Shown piece by piece: positions 45,402-55,613 of a stretch of DNA of 64,000 nucleotides (within the stretch, counting starts at the first letter, position 1; each line of letters starts with the position of its first letter). Under the pieces are notes generated by a model, which worked only from the letters and a program-made list of their open reading frames with translations, did not search any database and had not been told where the DNA came from. Source of the stretch: Pisolithus tinctorius (Eukaryota > Basidiomycota > Agaricomycetes > Boletales > Pisolithaceae). Position numbers and translations under genes: made by a program. The DNA lies in the NCBI GenBank assembly GCA_024663395.1, contig JANFAH010000008.1, positions 496,001 to 560,000 of the forward strand, in the 5' to 3' direction.

Positions 45402-47842
45402 TCATAAATCACTGTCCAAATCCGCCAAAGCCTCATCTCCCGAATGCACATCGTCGGGACTTAGAGTATGCCTCCATTCGTCGATATCCTCGGCCTTCTC
45501 CAGCATAAAAGCTGGAACAGACACACCTGATCGAACCTTTGGACCGGGTCGCGGACCGAGGTCTATGTTCTTCCTGGACGATTGAACTGCAGTCAATGCA
45601 TCTATCTATTACGAAGGCACAGTAAGGGTTGGGGTGGGAGATTTCCATCGTGTCCCGATTTTGACGTACCTTCTTCTGCAAGCAAGGATCATCCCCCCGC
45701 TTTCCAACTTTAGCAGCGGGATCAAATCCAAGCTGCTTTATTATGCTCGCCGAGTATGCTTGCTTCACAGATGAAGACGAAACTTCTGCAACCGACGTGT
45801 TCACCTCATCATCTGTGGATAACAGGTCTCGCGCCTTCTGTTTGCCTTTGTCAACTTTCCCTTTGGATGTTGCCTTGGACGGCTTGGACATTTGGGCAGC
45901 GTATTCCCGGGCTTTTGTGACTGCTTTCATGCCCTCCTTGTCCCGCTCCAGTAATGTCTTGAGTTCCCGATCGGCATTCTTCTCCAGCTGACGTTTCGCC
46001 CTGGCCTGTGCCTCCCGGCCCAATCTTTCCGAGACAAACAAATTACCCGCTGACCCGCCGACTACATGACCAGAGACGACGTAAGTCGAATCATTTGAAG
46101 TGGGCTCAGGTTTCAAACCCCATTGACGGGATGGGTCGTAATCCCCTTTACGTTTCCGCGCTGCAGAGGTTGACATGCCCGAGGTTCTGCACGCAAAATT
46201 ATAGTTATATTATCTGGTTATATTATTAGTGACTCACCCTACAAAAAATTCTGCACGGCCTGCACGTTGTCTCTGAACAGCATTTGTCAAGTGCCAGTCG
46301 CACACCTCGCTCACGCGCTTGTCGGTCCAGCTTCCACAAACGGTCCCATCGCGCTTCGTGACTTTGCACATGCCAAGGTCCCTTGCACGTCCAATAAATG
46401 CGATGGAACCTGCAGATTCTGGAGTAACAGCAAGAATGTTGTTTGTTGGATGAGGATTGTCGTCAGAGCGCTAGCCCGAGAGTCAGTATGAATGAAAGAC
46501 TGCAACTCTGCCCGGAGAGGGTTACCTGATAGGGTTTCAATACCCTGGGGTTCAAAATTGCGATCACATCCCCTTCTTTGAGCTTTGACATGGCCTCGTA
46601 TGCCCCTCTACTGCCACCTTTGTATATTTTGCGTTCCGTCCCATCATCTTGCTTGACCTTATCGAAACCATCCGATTCAAACAACAGCAGCGACAAAAAT
46701 GCGTCCCCCCGCAGAGTCGCCTTTCCCCCCGTTGCCGAAGATCTAGAACGGGCTCCAAAGTCTATCAGCTTCATATTCACGTATTTTTTTCCGTGAGGCT
46801 TGGGTGGGTGATTCTGTTTCTTGGTCGGCCTTTCACGGGGACCTAATGCACTGCTAGTTCCGTTGTCCGAAGCATGACCGTCATCCCCAGGTTCGGCACT
46901 GACAGGTGCACGGCTGACGCGAACCGGCCCGCGTTCAGCGACTACAGCAATCGTCACCCAGTCACCTTCCACCGGAACATCATATCCTGATTTGTTTGGG
47001 AGGAGGCGAATGCAGGAATATAGGCGAGACGGAGAAAGGTAGTAACGGCCGCGGAGATACTCCTGGAGGTCTTCATGCGAAAGTGACCTCGTGCTGTGGT
47101 CGACCAGGGACGCCCGGCGTTAAATTATGCCGGATGGAGAGTTGACTACTAAGTACGTACGAAAGACGGATGCCGGAATTGGGCTCGAAGTGGTCGAAAA
47201 GAGGGTCGTCCAGTGGTGCTTTGTGATCCATAGGGCCCATCCGCAGTTCCTCCACAATCGCGAGACTGTCATCCCTTTCGGGTACAGAGTGGGAGGACTC
47301 ATGAGAAACCTCGTGGACGGGTTGCCTCGCCACGGTCACATCGGATCGAGGTTGGGGCTTCTCAGATAGACTGGAGGATCGGTTATATAAAGGTGTTGAC
47401 TGTTCACCAGACTGGTTGCGGAGATTTGAAAGTTTCTGAAGGACGTTTGATGGTGGAGGCTTCAAGTGTTGGGGGACTACAGGCGGTGGCGTAAATGTAT
47501 GGCTGGTCGTATTAGCCTGCCCATTTGATTCCCGTGGCCGTGGATGGCTCACACTCCCTTTGGAGGCCAGCTTACGTCCTGGATCCGACCCGTGTCCAAG
47601 TCGCCTTTTCTTCCCTATCACCAAAGCTGACTTGATATCATCTCAACACAAGACACGTAATACTCACTTGGAGATGGCGTAGACGGTGCAAGCAAAACGG
47701 ATCCAGTGCGTTTCCGCTCGGGCGACAGCAGGACGCTGTCGCTGGGAAGGTCTGTCAGTTCAGCTTGCAAGGCTTTGATCTGCCTGCGAATCTCGAGCTG
47801 CCGCTGACGCTCTGCTTCGGCTCTCTGTGTGGACGACTCCAT
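45402..47842 (-). CDS. MCM10: DNA replication initiation protein MCM10
   Basis: Six exons: 47842-47668, 47626-47161, 47093-46526, 46470-46238, 46186-45670, 45605-45402; 2163 nt, 720 residues, phases close. The N-terminus is a coiled coil (AEAERQRQLEIRRQIKALQ), followed by a disordered Ser/Pro-rich part. The OB-fold core begins at about 215 (DLQEYLRGRYYLSPSRLYS, EGDWVTIAVVAERGPV) and ends in EGDVIAILNPRVLKPYQ. The CCCH zinc finger is formed by Cys438, Cys448, Cys460 and His463 (GMCKVTKRDGTVC ... VCDWH), the hallmark of Mcm10. The C-terminal third is Lys-rich and acidic. Mcm10 activates the CMG helicase and supports Pol alpha loading in the nucleus. Converges with BAP31 (182 bp apart) and is divergent from the unrecognised gene at 48638. 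Confidence 0.95.
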
Positions 47843-47965
47843 TTTAATAATTGTGGGTCCCTTCCGACCTGCGCTGCACCCTCACGGCTATGTGACGGAG
47901 TGCCTTTGTTGGCTCGGCGCGATGAAGACGTAGTAGACACGCCTTTGGGCTTATAATATTATTAG

Positions 47966-47971
47966 ACGCGT
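47966..47971. promoter_or_regulatory. ACGCGT (MCB) site upstream of MCM10
   Basis: ACGCGT about 125 bp before the MCM10 ATG. MCB sites bind MBF and drive G1/S genes in fungi, so the location fits a replication gene. A CACGTG lies farther up at 48251-48256, in the same 795-bp divergent region. Not tested. Confidence 0.4.
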
Positions 47972-48637
47972 TGTTTGGTGGCCGTACGTAAACCCGATTC
48001 GCACGGGAAAGTTCGTATGTACACAACCACCGCGAGTACCCCTAACATGTACAGTTTGGTCGTTCCAGGGCTGAAAGAAACACAATAATGACGGAGACTG
48101 TGAGCATGCGGATCAGCCCGACAGCCTACACGCTGTTGCCTCCCTGTGTGATGTGACTGTGAAACAAGAGTATTGCAATTGCTGACGTAAACAAGTTGTC
48201 TCTGGCCAATGAGCTCTTGAGAAACGAGATCTGTCCGCGACGATTATTAACACGTGACTTGCCTTGCCCAACGGGGCTGAGCCGAGTCGAAACTTCGAAA
48301 TCAAGGGTGCTCAGTGGGCATGGTCTATCTTAGGAAAACAAAACCAGCGTCTGGAAGGTTCCTTGGCAACGGTGATCACTTTCCGAGGGAGTAAAAATGG
48401 AAAGTACCGCCAGTGGTTGGAACGTTGGCCGACCAGCAGTTGGCGCTGAGTGGGTATCAATCATCCAGGCCCGTTCTTCGGGATGTACCGCGCGACTTTA
48501 TGCCAACTATAATATTCTCGGTGCCTGCTGGAGTCTTTTAATACCGGACTACTGTGCCACAGCACACACCTCTGCTTCCTGGCCCTTCCCTCTTTCTTAG
48601 TTCCGAACTTTCGTTCTTCTCCTTCAATTTATCCCCG

Positions 48638-49542
48638 ATGTCCGACGACATGCCACTCCCCCCTCTAAACATTCGCGAGTTTGCTATAGATATAGCACAT
48701 CGTTTGTCGTCATTACAGGATTTCTTAGAGGCGGCGGAGCATCTTATGAAACATAACAATTTATTCACTGACGCCGTCGTCAAACACCACGGTAGGAAGG
48801 TAGGGATAGTTTTACCACTACGTCATGCAAACACTTCTCACCGCCGGATGTCGTCAGTTACTTGCCATAGTCGAGGTGTGTAATGTTTCCACCCCCCGCT
48901 GGTGGCTCTCGACCGCAGTATAACCAAGGTAATTTCAAGGTGGCACGGATGACTCTCACTCAAGTCGGCCTCAAGCTTCACCTATTTACGTCGTGCTCAG
49001 CCAAGTATCAGCCATTCAAATCTGCTTATTTTAAAATGCTTGTCCTCCTGCGACAACATCGGGAGGAGTTCCCGGCCGAACTTTTAGGTAGCTTAATTCA
49101 TAAACAGCCTTCCGAAGTGTTCGTCCTAATAACTCCTTGCAGAACGAGTAGATAGACTGCTTCTGCCGCTCACCACCCGCTTGGTCATTTGCCACAACAG
49201 CGATCCCTATGCACAACTTGGCATAGCGGAGTCAATGAGGAACTTCGCCACTACTCAGGCGAAGCGCACCGCACCTGTGCTACAAACGCCAACCGATCAG
49301 CACAGGCGTACGCCACCGTGGCCAATCAATAATATTGCCGCATCGATGCCTCGTAGGTTATACATATTATGGACCACAGGACGACCAAGTTAACACTGTA
49401 CAGCACCGGATGCTTTCCCTTCGAAACCCTCGCCTCACGAAGAAAAGCACTGCCGGCAATCAAAGAAGAAGACCCGATTGAATTCTGGTCACTCTCGACC
49501 TGTCCACCGACAGCATCCTTCCCACCCGCCTCCCGACCCTGA
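48638..49542 (+). CDS. Unrecognised spliced gene with two microexons
   Basis: Proposed exons: 48638-48799 (starting MSDDMPLPPLNIREF), 48858-48875 (18 nt), 48919-48928 (10 nt), 49001-49087, then from 49143. All have GT...AG borders and the phase closes across four junctions. The product is largely helical (IAHRLSSLQDFLEAAEHLM; MLVLLRQHREEFPAELLERV; TTRLVICHNSDPYAQLGIAE). The 3' end is uncertain: the frame runs to TAA at 49391-49393, or a further intron with a weak GTGGCC donor at about 49319 ending at 49379 would join a plausible frame that stops at 49542. I do not recognise the family. The alternative is a shorter protein with the 18- and 10-nt exons skipped. Confidence 0.6.
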
Positions 49543-49895
49543 CCCATCCGGCGGTGATGATGCATCGAGCACGCCTAGAGTTTTCACACGCACCCCTCGA
49601 CACTTTGGAATTTTTTGCACCGGAAAACCTCAATCCCAACAATCTTGGAAACGCACATGCTGAACGTCCCCATGTCTCAATCACAATCATCTACCCCATC
49701 TGTCTCTCTGGCTCTCGTTGTTACTTACATTTTATTTGGATCTCTCTAAAGCAAAGGGGGACGTCTAGCTGCTGTACGAATGGGAAAATTGGCTTGCATT
49801 TTTTGTTCTGTAAAGTATCGCACCATTTTTGCTGCACGGCGTAGTGCTACAATGTATTATATACGACATGAAATCATACGAGTCATACAGTGGAA
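49543..49895. other. Convergent intergenic region
   Basis: A short frame with LEFFAPENLNPNNLGNAHA at 49585-49660 could be one more exon of the preceding gene. I could not join it in phase. Nothing else is seen. Confidence 0.35.
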
Positions 49896-50474
49896 TCAGT
49901 CAACGAAAAGACCACCAGATGCCCCAGATTGAGGCCGTTCAGGGTAACTGCCAGGCGACCGATCCGCGTGTACGGCCCGCAATTCCTCCCTCCAGCCCTC
50001 GAACTTTTCTAGAAGACTAGTCGCTTCCTCGGAGTACCCGGTCGCCTTTTGCTCGCTTCCAATTATCTGAATTAAGTTGTCCAATGAAATTTCCAGCTTC
50101 TGAAGGGCATCCTCGAAAAGATAGGGATTCCCGATAATACAGGAAGTGCCGGGCTCGTTCCCTGAACCTGGAATGGAGCCAACTGGTGCGGCTACCAGAA
50201 AAATGAGCTGGGGTCGGTCCGACATCGTAATGGGAAATTACCATGGGGGCTGGATTTTGGATAAACCTATGCGTGATTACAGTCCGTTAGTTGTGACATA
50301 TAAAAAAAGTGAAGTGGATGCACCTGTCCGGGGTTAACAGCAGAAGGTGAAGGGGGTATTCCTCCACCCTCCTGACCTGGAAATTTGGCGTCTGCTGCAG
50401 AGGGAAAGTATGCTAGTCAGCGAGGTGGTAACTTCCATCTTCACCGTGCATGATGTCCTACCTTCACCGAGCAT
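49896..50474 (-). CDS. Small spliced gene, unrecognised helical protein
   Basis: Four exons: 50474-50462 (13 nt), 50394-50324, 50266-50242 (25 nt), 50191-49896; 405 nt, 134 residues, phases close with GT...AG borders. The N-terminal 45 residues are Gly/Pro-rich, followed by a helical stretch (FEDALQKLEISLDNLIQIIG, EATSLLEKFEGWREELRAV) and a polar tail. No domain is recognised; the size and helices would fit a subunit of a larger complex, which is only a guess. An unspliced reading starting at 50225 is possible but gives an unlikely hydrophobic N-terminus from intron sequence. Divergent from eIF2-gamma, 451 bp apart. Confidence 0.65.
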
Positions 50475-50925
50475 GATTGGTATGCTGCTTGATGGTAGTT
50501 AAAAAATATTTGGAACGGGAGAGGAATGGGACACGACGATCTAGTAAAATGTCATCCGCGGAGCTCCATGAAATATGACGTATTCTGCCCAGATGCTGCC
50601 TGTGGAGCACCAGTATTTGCCATGTCGCAGGAGAGATCTAGCAGAGAGGCAGTTTTGCGTATCTGCCTGGATTTTTCATCTGGAGCGTTTTCGCAGACGC
50701 ATAGCGACGTTCCCACCTCATTCGTCTGGTAAAGCAATGCCAAATGCTAACGAGCCCCCTAATCTAGTCATGATTGAAGCAGGTCAAGTAACCCCCCGAG
50801 GAGAGGTTTCCTTATCCGATCAGTGCTCCGTGACGCTTTGGAAGATTTGACTCGCTTGAACGATCATATCGTCTATCATATCTCCAACTTCACACGTCGG
50901 TCACAGACAGACAACCGACGAAAAA

Positions 50926-52719
50926 ATGTCAGACGAGGAAACACTGCAAAAGCGTCACGACGATTCAGAGTCAGAAGACTCAGAGGACGAGGTCGAAGAT
51001 ATTCCACAGATTGACGTTGATCCTTCAACTCTGACACCTCTTTCGCCTGAGGTTATCTCGAAACAGGTGCGTTTGATGAGTGGGCAGGAGGTATGTTTGG
51101 ATGTAGTAACTGAGCGCTGTATGTTGTTCAGGCGACAATCAACCTTGGTAATTGTTATCCTCAGACCCCGGTGGTGTTGGTGTTGATCAGAAAACGCGTG
51201 CTATTTGCAGGTACCATAGGGCACGTAGCTCACGGAAAATCAACTGTCGTAAAAGCGATATCAGGCGTGCAAACGGTTCGATTCAAGAACGAGCTCGTCC
51301 GTAATATTACCATCAAGCTTGGTTATGCTAACGCTAAAGTAAATTTCAATCCCTCCCAGCCCTTTCATCAACTCAAACTGATTCCCACACATCGGTTAGA
51401 TCTATAAATGTGAAAACCCAGCGTGCCCACGTCCAGGATGCTATAGATCATACCGTTCAGATAAAGAGGATAATCCACCATGCGAACGACCAGGTTGCGG
51501 ACACCGCATGAAACTCATACGCCACGTATCGTTCGTCGATTGTCCGGGACACGACATTCTCATGGCCACCATGCTTAACGGTGCGGCAGTCATGGACGCG
51601 GCGCTGCTACTGGTTGCCGGCAACGAAACATGTCCTCAGCCTCAGACCTCGGAACACTTGGCGGCAGTGGAGATAATGAAGCTGGAGAATATAATTATCC
51701 TCCAGAACAAAGTCGACCTAATTAAACAGGAACAGGCCCTCGAGCACCAGAAGAGCATCGCCGCTTTTGTTAAAGGTTTTTATTTTATTTTCTCGTCGAA
51801 CGTTCCACGGCCGCTGATCAGGCACAACCCCTTTAGGCACTGTCGCAGAATCGTCGCCAATAGTCCCCATCTCTGCTCAGCTCAAATACAATATCGACGC
51901 AGTGAACGAATACATCGTTAAAAAGATACCAATTCCTGTCCGCGACTTTACCTCGGATCCGAGGCTCATCGTCATTCGATCATTTGATGTCAACAAGCCT
52001 GGCGCGGAAGTGGATGAACTAAAGGGAGGAGTAGCGGGAGGATCGATTCTTACGGGTATCCTACGTGTCGGGCAGGAGGTTGAAATTCGACCGGGAATCG
52101 TTACAAAAGACAGTGCTGGACGGAATCGTTGCAAGCCCATTTTCAGCAGAATCGTATCGTTGCATGCGGAAAACAATCATTTATCGTTTGCTGTACCGGG
52201 TGGTCTCATTGGTGTCGGGACGAAGATTGACCCTACACTTTGCCGTGCCGATCGTTTGGTGGGACAGGTTCTGGGCGCAGTTGGCAAGTTGCCCAAGGTG
52301 TATACCGGTAAGCGCACTGTTCCCTCTTGTAATTGAACACCTAAATGTTATTTACGATGAACAAAAATCAGAGTTGGAAATTAGTTTGTTCTTACTCCGC
52401 CGACTACTCGGTGTCAGGACAGAAGACAAGAAACAAACTAAAGTCTCCAAACTCGCGAAAAACGAACTTCTGCTCATCAATATCGGATCAACGTCGACAG
52501 GTGGCCGTGTATTAAGCGTTAAGGCGGATCTTGCGAAGATCCAGCTTACATCGCCAGCCTGCACCGAGATCGGCGAGAAGGTCGCACTATCACGTCGTAT
52601 CGAGAAGCATTGGCGACTAGTTGGTGAGTATCGCCCGCGTGCAGCCCTTGAAGTATTGACGTTGCTCTTGTGTAGGATGGGGAAGTGTGCAGCGTGGCAC
52701 GGTCTTAGAACTGGACTGA
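50926..52719 (+). CDS. GCD11: Translation initiation factor eIF2 subunit gamma
   Basis: Seven exons: 50926-51066, 51132-51147 (16 nt), 51211-51338, 51400-51775, 51837-52307, 52372-52623, 52676-52719; 1428 nt, 475 residues, phases close. The G1 loop GHVAHGKST is at 56-64, the zinc-knuckle-like Cys cluster at 99-128 ([19 protein letters not shown]), G3 DCPGH at 142-146 and G4 NKVDL later. Domains II and III contain [19 protein letters not shown] and [11 protein letters not shown]. The protein binds GTP and initiator Met-tRNA as the core of the eIF2 ternary complex. The N-terminal acidic extension is typical of fungi. The ATG has A at -3. Symbol follows yeast. It converges with the RING-CH gene. 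Confidence 0.97.
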
Positions 52720-52925
52720 TCTAGAGGTTCATACATCTGCTGTATCTCAGTGCATTTGTTTCTGTACCTTGTAGCATCACCAACGAGGAACTCGTTTGAC
52801 ACAATAACCACGGGACAGCACTTGCGGTATACGATGGGTTATATCAAACTACGGAGTGTGTGTATGGACCGCGAACAGACAATCACGACTTGAAGGAGAG
52901 TAGGCCAGTCGAGAATGCAACAAAA

Positions 52926-54723
52926 TCACGAATAAACAGATGGGTTAATGAGGTCCAACTCCTGGACGTCAACATCCTCAAAAGACCTATTTTTCACCCG
53001 ACGACTCTCAAGCTCGCGCTTGGTGAGCCAAAGGTGTAGCAGATGAACACAGTCCTTTGCCTAAATTGCGCCTTAAAAAAGCCGTCAACAATACGATGGA
53101 AAGCTGGCCTACCATCACGAAGACCCCCAAACCCAATGAATTTCTCCACCTGTTAGTGGCGTTAGCTCACATCAATAATTCGCTGTCATCCAGATGGGTG
53201 AACTGACCAAACCGGGTCACATTCAGCCCATGTCATGGTTCCCCTCCATGCAACGGTCAAACCTAGGTACCCCACATAGCTAATTCGCTTCAGCAAGCTC
53301 ATTTCGGACCACGCCTTACCATTAAAAAGAGATCGCGGTATCGCGGGGGGTACCACTCCAGTGGGAAGCGGCGGTCGTACCGCGAGTATCTTCCGTAGTA
53401 TTTTCGAGTGCTTCGATAGGCGAAGCAACAGCGACCCCATGAAGCTGGATATACGGGGAATGATAAGTGCACCGCCGATTAGTCGACCCAATGAAGTCCC
53501 AGAAACGCGGATTGTATTCTCTGCTGCTGCAACAGCGTCTCCGGCGGGTGCGTTTGCTTCGTTATCGTTGTTTGCATCAAGCCCTTGTTGGCCCGGCGGC
53601 TGTCCATGCACATTGGCCTGTCCAATTGGCACATCTTCCTCCACATTAGCATTCACTCTAATCCGGAGAAACGGTTCGTCGTCGTTGCCGTTGAGGACAC
53701 GCTGCATGTCCTGGCCATGAGGAGTGTTCGAGTTGAGCAGCCACCGAGTGAAGTTGCCAAGCATGCGCTTGTAGGCCTGCCGAACTGCTGGGAATACAAA
53801 AAGACCAAGGATCATCGGCGGTGGTGGCCAGCGCGGGAGGGGATGCAAGAATTCTCGTGGGTCAGTGCGAAAAAATGGATTTCGCCAGCCATCAAGGATG
53901 ATGCTGTCATTCGCGCGAATAGGAGTAGACGTTGGCCATGCGAGTAGAACTGGAACGAGTGGTGTAATTGAGGACTTGGTTGGAAGTCTGGACATGATAA
54001 GAGAGAGTGGAATGAGCGGGAGATTGATAAAACTGTGCCAGGGCCATCTAGCGGGATCATCTGACAGTAGTATGTCGAACATCCTTGTTGAAGCTTAGTC
54101 AGTCTAGCCCACACATCAGAGAAACTTGCAATAACGAACTCGGGTCCCAGAAACTCCCGAAGAGCGTAGGCGCCATACGTGGTACAGAGAATATACATGC
54201 CTGGAAACAGATGTCAGTCATTCATTACCACTCCGAACAACCACAGTGAAAATCACCCGTGCCAATAGAGACCACGACTACGGTGAAACTCGCGACAGTG
54301 ACAATCTTTCCTATCGCAGAGAGACCCTTGTTGGCTGCATCCAGAAGACGTAAAATGATGGGATTGTTGCTCTCTAGCACATAAGGCGAGCTACATTGAG
54401 GACACTTGAGGGCATTTGGCGCACGGGACCGGGTCTGCTGGGAGGACTGGATCCATTGAAGGAGACACGATTCGTGTGCGACCAGTGTACATCTGCACGG
54501 ATGTGTCCATGTTCGCGGCGGGTTCTCAGGCGCTGAACAGTTGCGAGACATGAATTTTGTGAGCGAGATACGTGACTCAGCAGACCTACCATCGTACCGT
54601 TCTTCTTCTCTGCAGATATAACAAAGCTTGACCTGAGGAAGATATTAATACCAATAGCATGAAAGTCTAAAGAGACAGCGATACCCTGAGGTCATCGATA
54701 GTTGGTACCCGTCGTTGTGCCAT
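52926..54723 (-). CDS. RING-CH (MARCH-type) multi-pass membrane E3 ubiquitin ligase
   Basis: Seven exons proposed: 54723-54685, 54633-54598, 54524-54257, 54200-54140, 54083-53208, 53149-53113, 53060-52926; 1452 nt, 483 residues, phases close. The N-terminal C4HC3 finger uses Cys17, Cys20, Cys35, Cys37, His42, Cys45, Cys66 and Cys69 (CYICREE, HPCRCTLVAHESCL, CPQC). Several membrane segments follow (VTVASFTVVVVSIGTGMYIL; FINLPLIPLSLIMS; MILGLFVFPAV; GRLIGGALIIPRI; SYVGYLGLTVAW; SLGLGVFVM), with an Asn/Asp-rich loop between. It probably ubiquitinates membrane proteins in ER, mitochondrial or vacuolar membranes; the compartment is not shown by the sequence. The exon 2/3 junction is the weakest: the stronger donor GTAGGT (about 54589) breaks the frame, so GTACGA was chosen. 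Confidence 0.85.
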
Positions 54724-55613
54724 GATCGTCAAGTAGATACATTGACCGCACGGCGCCAATATTTCCGCTTCCGGCCCCGGCACAGCCACAGCTCACTTAC
54801 AAGTTGCAGCTCGGTTTTACAGCGGTTAGCGAAAATACGAATGAATACACCCTCCCTCCCGGCACTCCAGGATGCAGTGATTTTTTCCCGTGCTCATCAA
54901 GGATCACAATCTTCTGTATTACAATTACAGTATTTATAGTGTTTGTGGACCATGCAGATAACGAGAACCGTGCTGACGAAGATATGCATATTCTATACTA
55001 ATCTCGCCCCCATCTGCGGGGACGTCTCGCACCAAACGATACACTGAATCGCTCTGAGAAACCATGATATGGTCATCACTTTCAGTCAACAAAGACATCT
55101 ATAACCAGGGGTTAAAATCTCGGAAACAAACCACTGAACCAGCGAAAATCACCTTATCTTAATCGTGCGAATGCATTGCCAATCAATACGTCCGGACGTG
55201 CTCAGGACCGGTGGACCGGAGCGGAAGAGCGTCACAAAGGTCCTCAGACCAGGACTTGCTTACGCGTCCTGGAATAATACTGCATTGTAGTGTTCATGCT
55301 AATCGGTAAGCCAGCTCCAAAATACCTAAAATCACATCAAGGAATATCCTGAGGACCCTCGTTGAGATGTCTGGACATGATGTTTTCTTGTTGTGGCTGC
55401 CTAGCGCCGGAACTGGGTCTCATGCGTCCTGTTCGACTCGAGGGGGTTATTTCAAGCGCCCCGTTTTCTCTCTGCCAGACACATAATCCCCACCATCTGA
55501 AGAGTCGTCCTGTAGTCTCGGATCCCCGGGCAGTATGTGCAATGATCTGCGGCTCGCTCACCGCTGTTGATCTAGCATTGATAGGTTGAACTTTTCCTTC
55601 GTCTCTTAGGAAG
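54724..55613. other. Divergent promoter region between the RING-CH and HET genes
   Basis: 890 bp without supported coding sequence. The A-containing leader before the HET ATG includes GTCTCTTAGGAAG. No TATA box is obvious. Confidence 0.4.

Noticed and set aside
50017..50225. ATG at 50225 as the start of the small minus-strand gene
   Set aside because: The segment after it reads through a GTAATT...TAG intron; the four-exon model starting at 50474 keeps phase across all junctions.
54584..54589. GTAGGT donor in the RING-CH gene
   Set aside because: Good consensus, but joining it to any nearby acceptor breaks the zinc-finger frame; GTACGA with the acceptor at 54525 keeps it.
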